A stretch of DNA of 64,000 nt from the NCBI GenBank assembly GCA_038380795.1, contig CM076264.1, positions 13,142,001 through 13,206,000 of the forward strand, given 5' to 3'. The notes under the pieces are model-generated. The model saw nothing but the letters and a program-made list of their open reading frames with translations. It was not told the DNA's origin and did not search any database. Position numbers and translations under genes: made by a program. The stretch's first letter is position 1. Each line of letters opens with the position of its first letter. The stretch is from Pyrocephalus nanus (Eukaryota; Chordata; Aves; Passeriformes; Tyrannidae). Of this stretch, positions 61,251 to 64,000 are shown in pieces.

Positions 61251-64000
61251 CTTGGCACCACTAAAATGATAGGAATTTTGTTTAGTGAAATTATGATTTA
61301 CTCAGTTTGTAAATTTTATAGCCTCAAGGTCTATTCACTTAATTTCATCATCTTTTTGATGCAAGTGAGCAAGGCACACAGAAGTTGGAGATATCTTTGG
61401 AAAATGTCCCACAGGCTCTTCAAGAACTTTCAAAAAAGACTCTGCTTTGAATCTCTGGGTGCATTTATGAAATAGGTTTATGAAAATATGTATGTAATCA
61501 CAAATTATTTTAATCTTGACAAGAGCATGTGAATTTAAAGAACATGAGTCATAAAGACAAAACTTCAATCAGATACAAGAATCCAATTTAGGAATCCCAT
61601 TAGCTTGCATGTTGCTCTATTTAACTTTCTTGAGCAGTACATTAAAGCAGTATTTCCATCAGAACAACAGTAAACCTTAATAGAAAAGAGTTCTCAGTGT
61701 TAAAGTAACATAATTTTCAGTAGAATGCTGAGGGTTCCTTAAAGTAAAAAGGATTGCAGCTTACTGTTCAACCAAACTGTGATGTGTAGGCAAAGCTTCT
61801 GTTTATATGAAGTAGACAAGGAAGAAAAAATACGAAGAGAAAGATGGATCACCTGTTGATAAGTTTATACTTCTTCAACAAACAATTGATGTCAAGCAGG
61901 ATACTGCACAGAACTATTAATTCAACTTCAGATCAACAGATTGTTGTAATGGTTCAGCCTCTAAAAGACTATATAAAATGCAAGTAAGAGGATCATTCTC
62001 CTGAGCAAAATTTGTATTATCTTTGTGACATTCATGCAATTATTGAAAAACATAAATATGCATCTGCTTGCAATGTCACCTCATACATCTGTGTTTACTG
62101 ATTGTAGTTTGGCTCAAATTCTACACTCTTCCAGAAAGTGCCATACCTACTACAGCAGCTTGCTTAGTATTCTTGTGAAAGGGGCTCTAAACAGAAGGGC
62201 ATGATATTGATACTATACTCTCACTACTTTCTAGAGTTGCATAGGTCCTAGAGATGTATGCAGCCATGCCACATATCTCCTGAAAAACTGTCTAAAGGCA
62301 ATACTTTCAAAGCAGTGAAAGTCATTCCTCCATATACTTGTGCAAGAAAGGTAGTGTGGAAGTCTGCCCCACTGCTAAACATTTTCAATTAACCTAAAAA
62401 GATTAATAGCTTTGTTACACCAGGAAAGGAAGACACTCAAACATTTTAAAAGTTTACAACTTAACTATGCAATTTGATTCCTTCAAGGAAGACCAGACTG
62501 AGGCTAAAGGAAAGCCTATATGCAAACAGTGCCTCTTTGCAGTGCAAGATCTGTTCGCTAGGAGTGAAAGGTAACTTGTCAAGGATAAGAAAATTTATAC
62601 TCTAAAGAATTAAAGGAACTCAGATTTTGCTCTATGATACCCATCCTCAGACCTGTATAGAGCTTTTGCATATGCTGCACCATGTGCTTTTTTCACTATC
62701 ATGTTCAGTGTACAAGGCAGTTTATTTTTTTGTATTTCAAAGAGACCTCTTAACTTATTTGAGATTAGCACTACTTGGGTTTTTTTTCTGGATAAGATAG
62801 CAAGGTAGGTGGAACCTAATCTCTTCTAAAAAGTTATATAAATATTTTGGATTTATTGCTTTATTACAGCCTATGACTTGAATTCCTTGGTTTCTACATC
62901 CTTGATTAGAAAACAGTTGAAAGTGGCTTGAAAGTAGCAGATTTCTGCACCTGTTCCTAAAATTGTTTTCAATGAGTTCATACCTTTGAATCTGCCAACA
63001 ACAGATAGGATTGAAAAAGATCCAACTCTCTATTCCTTGAAGATGGGACATTGGGAAACAGCCCAAGATTTGTTACTTTATCAGTATAAATTACTCTTAT
63101 AATTTATATGGAAAATACTTTCTCTGAAATTAAAGACTAGCAAAAAAAACTCAGAAAAATGCCTATTAGAAGATCATTAACACTCAAAAAGATGAAATGC
63201 ATACTGAACGTTTGTGCTGTCTCACCGGTTTGAATCAAATAATTACATGCCAGCATTTCCCTTTGTTCACAGCTGATACATAGAAAACAACTAGCCTCTT
63301 AAAAAGGGCAGGGCAGATCGATGGAAATTCAGCATATGAGATGTCAAAACTCTCTGAAGTAGAATCAGCAGTGAGCCTTCTAAATGATTGATGATGACCC
63401 TCTAGTATAATATGCTCCCCTTCCACAAATGCCAGTCAGGGGTGATATCTTGCTCATATTCCTGAAGCTAGAATCTTCCTGTTTTGCACAGTAACATCAA
63501 AATGGATCCTGAAGTCTAAAAAGATGCCACTGGTAAGTACCACTGACTTCAGCATTATTTGAGTTAACTAAGAGAAACAAAACACAGATGTAGAGACAAA
63601 TATGAGCGATAGCTCATGCGATACATGGCATGGCAGGGGTCACTCCTGTTGCTGTGAATCTTTTTTCTTTCCTGTTGAAGCTACTAAATCAATATTAGCT
63701 TGTTAATTAAAAAAACACCTAAAAACCTGCAATAAGGGGGTCGGTTTGTGTACTTATCTCTTAACTGTAGGAATTATCAGTATATTCCCTTTTAACTGAA
63801 CAACTCCATGCTCATGCTGGAACCTGCAGTCTGGCATCACAGAATCTTTTAAAACAAGGGCCAAAATACAAATGGCCAATTTCTTTAAATCCATAGGATC
63901 TCTCATACCTTATCTGCAACTTCTTAAGCATATTTTACATAGTTACCTTGGACAGTTACCTTTGGAAGTGAGAGGAACTAAGGTGCTAAGATCTAAAAAG
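61251..64000. other. Unique AT-rich noncoding sequence
   Basis: No gene or interspersed repeat recognised. The longest frame, 103 codons on the minus strand (62755-63066), has no domain I recognise. Confidence 0.5.

Overview
The window looks like avian nuclear DNA. The main evidence is CR1 LINEs with the characteristic 3' end (TCATAGAATCATAGAAT read on the minus strand, followed by a GGTTGGAAGAGACCTC block), two retroviral LTR-like segments of avian type, AT-rich unique sequence with few CpGs, and many short A/C-rich tracts. I found no convincing host protein-coding exon, tRNA, rRNA, snRNA or CpG-island promoter. Apart from the retrotransposon reading frames, the open frames are short (at most about 144 codons), lack recognisable domains and behave like chance ORFs. 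The simplest reading is a gene desert or the inside of a very long intron.

Layout. 0-5.4 kb: a CR1 3' fragment (minus, about 731-918), a solo-LTR-like element (minus, about 2785-3290), then a 1.65 kb 5'-truncated CR1 (plus, about 3700-5356) with most of a reverse transcriptase frame. 5.4-28 kb: mostly unique AT-rich sequence with A-rich tracts, a TA/CATC microsatellite near 26.25 kb and faint ancient L2/MIR-like relics. 28-31.5 kb: an ERVL-type LTR-like block (minus, about 28.0-29.518 kb) directly followed by a deeply decayed LINE-1 ORF2 relic (plus, about 29.59-31.45 kb). 31.5-52 kb: unique sequence with CR1 fragments near 32.5, 42.8 and 48.2 kb, a 63-bp tandem duplication at 48.2 kb and several A/C-rich tracts. 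52.6 kb: a roughly 190-bp imperfect palindrome that folds into one long hairpin. 59.2-61.25 kb: an old CR1 piece (plus), then a second young CR1 (minus), the inverted partner of the 3.7-5.4 kb copy. 61.3-64 kb: unique sequence.

The most interesting items are (1) the L1 reverse-transcriptase relic, unusual because avian LINE content is dominated by CR1; (2) the long palindrome at 52.6 kb, which no recognised feature explains; and (3) the two inverted CR1 copies about 55 kb apart, which share the same disabling changes (FADD to FADN, an internal deletion and a 1-nt frameshift) although each has private lesions of its own. The shared changes suggest a common defective source element. Nothing here forms a working gene pathway; the retroelement genes are all broken.
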